From assembly GCA_040879025.1 (NCBI GenBank), contig JBBDLF010000040.1, positions 62,001 through 126,000 on the forward strand: 64,000 bases of DNA. The letters run 5' to 3'. This document shows positions 60,885 through 64,000 of the stretch, one piece after another. The DNA comes from JBBDLF01 sp040879025 (GTDB lineage: Bacteria; Pseudomonadota; Gammaproteobacteria; Pseudomonadales; Pseudohongiellaceae). Position numbers and translations under genes: made by a program. The number at the start of each line of letters is the position of its first letter. The stretch's first letter is position 1. The notes beneath the pieces are model-generated. The model was not told the DNA's origin, ran no database searches, and worked only from the letters and a program-made list of their open reading frames with translations.

Positions 60885-61502
60885 GTGGAGATCGCCTGTC
60901 TTGACCTGGAAGGTGTGTTGATTCCCGAAATCTGGATCGGGTTCGCAGAGCAGACCGGCATTGAAGCGCTGAGAGCAACCACTCGCGACATTCCCGATTA
61001 TGATCAGCTGATGCGTCAACGGCTGTCATTGCTGGCCGAGCACAAACTGGGGCTCTACGATATCCAGGCGGTTATTGCGCAAATGGAGCCTATACCGGGC
61101 GCCATAGACTTTATAGATTGGCTGAAAGAACGTTTCCAAGTCATTATTTTATCAGATACTTTTTATGAATTTTCATATCCGCTGATGCGGCAGCTCGGGT
61201 TTCCGGCATTGTTCTGTCACCGCCTTGTGGCCGACCAGGATGGGGTCATTGTGGATTACCAGTTGCGCCAGACAGACCCCAAGCGCCGGTCCGTCAAGGC
61301 ATTGCATGACCTCAACTTCAGGATCATCGCGGCAGGAGATTCCTACAACGACACCACGATGCTGGCCGAAGCGGATGTCGGCATACTGTTTAAGGCTCCC
61401 GATAATGTCGTTGCGGAATTTCCGCAGTACCCCGCCGTAAACGAATACCAGGAACTGAAGCAGGAATTCATTCGCGCCAGCCAGCGAACACTGACTCCTT
61501 GA
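60885..61502 (+). CDS. thrH: Phosphoserine phosphatase / homoserine phosphotransferase ThrH
   Basis: 205 residues starting at GTG 60885 (AAGGAG site). It is a HAD-family enzyme: catalytic Asp pair in ACLDLEGVLIPEIW, the ILSDTFYEF second motif, DPKRRSVKALHDLNF and the GDSYNDTTMLAEADVGI metal motif. It matches ThrH of Pseudomonas-type gammaproteobacteria, which acts on phosphoserine and transfers the phosphate to homoserine. The DLEGVL variant of the first motif (Glu instead of Thr) is characteristic. It converges on pabB, the stops being 19 bases apart. Confidence 0.93.
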   Translation: MEIACLDLEGVLIPEIWIGFAEQTGIEALRATTRDIPDYDQLMRQRLSLLAEHKLGLYDIQAVIAQMEPIPGAIDFIDWLKERFQVIILSDTFYEFSYPLMRQLGFPALFCHRLVADQDGVIVDYQLRQTDPKRRSVKALHDLNFRIIAAGDSYNDTTMLAEADVGILFKAPDNVVAEFPQYPAVNEYQELKQEFIRASQRTLTP

Positions 61503-61521
61503 GTTGATATTTCTGTTCAAG

Positions 61522-62853
61522 CTAAGCCTTTAAAGCATTGATAATCCATTGTATTTTATCAAAGCATTCAGTGTATTCGCGGTCCGCCTCCGAATCCGCG
61601 ACAATACCGCCTCCGGCCCAACAGTGAATCCGGCCCTGTTCCGCGAGTAAAGTACGAATCGTAATATTGCTGTCCATATCGCCGTTGAACCCCAGGTAAA
61701 AGACACTGCCGCAGTAGACGGAGCGGGGGTGCCACTCGACTTCCTCGATAATCTCCATGGCACGCAATTTCGGCGCTCCGGTGATTGAGCCACCCGGAAA
61801 GCAACTGCGCAGCAGATCGACGGCGCTTTTTCCGCGGGGAAGGCGGCCGGTAACAGTGCTCACCAGATGGTGTACGTTGTTAAAACTTTGCAGGTCGAAC
61901 AATTTGCCGGCCACGACGCTGCCGGTTTCGCATACCGCTCCCAGATCATTGCGCAGCAGGTCGACAATCATGACATTTTCAGCGCGGTCTTTGTCGCTGG
62001 CCAGTAGCTCTTCCGCCAGGTTCCGGTCACGCACGGGGTCGGAAGACCGCGGCCGCGTTCCCTTGACGGGCTGCGTCACTACTTCCTGATTCCTCAGTTG
62101 GAGAAAGCGTTCCGGCGAGAAGGTGAGCAGTGCGCGATCGCCGCTTTGGAGATAGCCGGAAAAAGGATTGCGGCCGGTTTGTCGCAGACGCAGATAGGCC
62201 GAAAGGGCCGAGCCTGAGAACGGCGCCGTGAACCGCTGGGTCAGATTCACCTGGTAACAGTCTCCTGCCAGAATATATTCCCGAATACGCTCGAAAGCTT
62301 GCTGATACTGGTGCCGGCTGGTGTCCGGGGTGACCTCTGGCAGGTGAAGTTCTTCCCGCGCCGGACAGGGTTGTTCCAGCGCAGAGAAAACCCGCTCTCG
62401 AGTTGCCCGCGGACAGGATGGCAGAAAAAACAGGCGACACCGGCACTGCTGATGGTCAACGATAACCGCCCAACAATAGACGCCGAAGTAAGCGTCGACG
62501 ATTTTGTAAGCGCCGCGCTCTGTCAGTACCGGGTATCCCAGGTATCCGATCAGTCCGCCCTGGAACGGCAATTCAGCAAGCTGTGCCTCAGCCACCCCTT
62601 TCCGGCGAAACGGGGCAATCAGCTTTTCCATGGCGGCAAAGACATCGTCACCCGCGTGTGCCACATCCCCCGGTTGCATCCTCAATGCATCGCGGCTGTA
62701 TCTTGCAAGCGGTAACGCGCTCAGAATATCAAATCGCCCTTCGGCGCTGTTACTGCTGTCCAGAATCACGAGGTCCGGTAATACGGCAAGCCTGCGCATA
62801 AGCGACTCACTGTCCGGGTGATAAGGGAGATCGTCAATGATCAGGGTGGTCAT
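61522..62853 (-). CDS. pabB: Aminodeoxychorismate synthase component I
   Basis: 443 residues. It belongs to the chorismate-using PabB/TrpE family: GDCYQVNLTQRF, PVKGTRPR, the NVMIVDLLRNDLGAVC block and GGSITGAPKLRAMEIIEEVEWHPRSVYCG with the catalytic region, ending ITIRTLL..AGGGIVADSEADREYTEC. It converts chorismate with PabA-supplied ammonia to aminodeoxychorismate for folate synthesis. The TGAPK motif fits PabB rather than anthranilate synthase. It lies nine bases downstream of the ribosomal oxygenase gene on the same strand and is probably co-transcribed with it. Confidence 0.93.
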   Translation of the reverse strand: MTTLIIDDLPYHPDSESLMRRLAVLPDLVILDSSNSAEGRFDILSALPLARYSRDALRMQPGDVAHAGDDVFAAMEKLIAPFRRKGVAEAQLAELPFQGGLIGYLGYPVLTERGAYKIVDAYFGVYCWAVIVDHQQCRCRLFFLPSCPRATRERVFSALEQPCPAREELHLPEVTPDTSRHQYQQAFERIREYILAGDCYQVNLTQRFTAPFSGSALSAYLRLRQTGRNPFSGYLQSGDRALLTFSPERFLQLRNQEVVTQPVKGTRPRSSDPVRDRNLAEELLASDKDRAENVMIVDLLRNDLGAVCETGSVVAGKLFDLQSFNNVHHLVSTVTGRLPRGKSAVDLLRSCFPGGSITGAPKLRAMEIIEEVEWHPRSVYCGSVFYLGFNGDMDSNITIRTLLAEQGRIHCWAGGGIVADSEADREYTECFDKIQWIINALKA

Positions 62854-62862
62854 TACGCTGCG

Positions 62863-64000
62863 CTACTCTTCACTGTCCGTGGCGATATCGGTAAGCACCA
62901 GACTGCCGCTGTTGACAAGGGCAAGTAACAGGTCGAGCGCCTCGTTGTTTTTCAGCCAGGGCGCGAGAAAGGCCGCTTCAATGAACTGCGCGTCGCATAG
63001 TCGGCTCGCCAGGGGCATCAGCTCGTTCGTCATCCGGTAACGATGGCCATCGGCGAACAAGTGTGTTTCGCTTTCCTGTCGCAAAAATGCCAGGCGGGCA
63101 TGAGAGTCGCGGGCCAGACCTTTGCCTCCGGACACTCCCGCTTTCAATCCGGTTTTCGATGTCGGCTGCGGGAACCGCAGGTTCTCATAGCGTGGTGAGG
63201 TGACAAAACTGCCGAACCATCGGGCAATGGCGTCGGTATCGTTAACCTTTTGCAGCAGCCATTGATGCAGGTCAGCAATGACTTGCCGACGAATCTCACC
63301 CGGATGTTCGGGAATGCCGGGTTCCCCGTCACGATAACGCTCTTCATCCCCGCTACGGCAGCTCAATTCATCGCTGATTCCCTGCAACATTTCCACGGCC
63401 GAAGGCGCCCTGAATCCAATGGAATAACACACGCTGGCGCCCTCTGAAATGCTTTGGTGTGCGAAGCGAGGGGGCAGGTACAACATATCGCCGGACTCCA
63501 CCATAAATTCCTGCTCGGGAACGAACTTCTCCAGGATTCGCAATTCGCAGTCTTCCATGAGTGCCGCGTCCGCCTCGCACAGACCGCCTGTAAACCATCG
63601 GCGGCGGCCGCAACCCTGAAGCAGGAATACGTCATAATAATCGAAATGTGGTCCGACACCGCCATGGTCGGTTGCGTAACTCACCATAACATCGTCAATG
63701 CGCCAGTCGGGAATAAACCTGAAATGCCGCTTAAGGTTTTTTACCGGGGGATGCCAGATGTCCACCGCCTGAACCAGCAGCGTCCAGTTTGCCGGCGGCA
63801 GTTGCAGAAAGGTTTCTTCGGAAAAAGGCCCATGGGTCAGGTGCCATTTTTTACCCGTATCATCACACCGCACCAGCCTGGATTCCACTTCTTCCTCGCA
63901 GGCAAGTCCGGCAAGTTCGTCAGGGGACACCGGCTCATCCGATAGGTCAATCGCTTTTTTGATCAGGCAGGGTTTTCGTTGCCAATACTCCGCCAGAAAA
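62863..64000 (-). CDS. roxA: RoxA-type ribosomal protein uL16 3-hydroxylase (partial, cut by window end)
   Basis: A JmjC/cupin-type 2-oxoglutarate oxygenase. The frame continues upstream past 63930 to the edge of the window (reading ..FLAEYWQRKPCLIKKAIDLS), so the true start lies outside and the GTG at 63930 is not the start. The iron site is visible: His-x-Asp in GPHFDYYDVFLLQG and the distal His in PRFAHQSIS. The WHPPVKNLKRHFRFIPDWRIDDVMVSYA block and the C-terminal winged-helix-like part with two helical bundles match the YcfD/RoxA family, which hydroxylates an Arg of ribosomal protein uL16. It is the upstream partner of pabB. Confidence 0.85.
   Translation of the reverse strand, partial: FLAEYWQRKPCLIKKAIDLSDEPVSPDELAGLACEEEVESRLVRCDDTGKKWHLTHGPFSEETFLQLPPANWTLLVQAVDIWHPPVKNLKRHFRFIPDWRIDDVMVSYATDHGGVGPHFDYYDVFLLQGCGRRRWFTGGLCEADAALMEDCELRILEKFVPEQEFMVESGDMLYLPPRFAHQSISEGASVCYSIGFRAPSAVEMLQGISDELSCRSGDEERYRDGEPGIPEHPGEIRRQVIADLHQWLLQKVNDTDAIARWFGSFVTSPRYENLRFPQPTSKTGLKAGVSGGKGLARDSHARLAFLRQESETHLFADGHRYRMTNELMPLASRLCDAQFIEAAFLAPWLKNNEALDLLLALVNSGSLVLTDIATDSEE

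Noticed and set aside
63861..63930. GTG at 63930 as the start of the ribosomal oxygenase
   Set aside because: The same frame continues to the window edge with family-like sequence (FLAEYWQRKPCLIKKA), so the real start lies beyond.
1..64000. rRNA or tRNA genes
   Set aside because: No cloverleaf or rRNA-like stretch was recognised by eye; a covariance-model scan would settle it.

Overview
The window reads as a chromosomal stretch of a Gram-negative, probably aquatic or marine gammaproteobacterium. The support is the content: CysB, ThrH, GlpE, a TIGR02647 protein, a RoxA-type ribosomal oxygenase and PabB, together with many secreted proteins (Tat and Sec signal peptides, a lipobox). I cannot name the genus. 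No rRNA, tRNA, CRISPR array or intact insertion sequence was recognised.

Layout. 0-1.7 kb: a HicB/HicA toxin-antitoxin pair with a frameshifted toxin, a lipocalin-like secreted protein and a TIGR02647 protein. 1.7-7.1 kb: a DUF1592 cytochrome-like protein translationally coupled to a Tat-exported DUF1552 protein, then an exported ankyrin protein. 7.2-14.7 kb: a compact run of seven genes (two unknown proteins, SAM methyltransferase, SULT-type sulfotransferase, PhyH oxygenase, PLP decarboxylase, cyanophycin-synthetase-like ATP-grasp ligase) with a convergent isochorismatase-family hydrolase. This looks like an uncharacterised pathway for a small amide- or peptide-type metabolite and is the best candidate for a new system here. 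14.9-19.2 kb: a hydrolase/membrane fusion, an orphan ABC ATPase, an SDR and a hemerythrin. 19.4-26.2 kb: a TPR protein, a YebC-family protein, a PQQ alcohol dehydrogenase and a DUF5916 outer-membrane-type protein. 26.3-29.3 kb: ECF sigma factor, anti-sigma factor and HEAT-repeat protein.

29.4-43.7 kb is metabolic housekeeping: MAPEG protein, beta-carbonic anhydrase, GlpE, PEP carboxylase, AbgT transporter, epoxide hydrolase, ArgD-type aminotransferase and MsrA. It also holds an unusual MerR-PAS-nucleotide-cyclase regulator whose divergent promoter region carries a 13-bp tandem repeat. 43.7-55.4 kb is accessory: three AT-rich unrecognised secreted proteins, a graveyard of gene and transposase remnants (AraC, hydrolase, quinoprotein, IS91, IS4), a 2417-residue repeat-rich exported protein, and an IS630 remnant. 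55.4-64 kb returns to conserved genes: patatin, 5'-nucleotidase, TauE/SafE exporter, CysB, assimilatory APS reductase (CysH), ThrH, PabB, and a RoxA gene cut by the window end.

Together the sulfur genes (TauE/SafE, CysB, CysH, GlpE, and a sulfotransferase that would consume PAPS) show an assimilatory sulfate economy that could feed the sulfotransferase pathway. The two TPR proteins, the DUF1592/DUF1552 pair, the PQQ dehydrogenase and the DUF5916 protein point to an envelope-rich, oxidative heterotroph.
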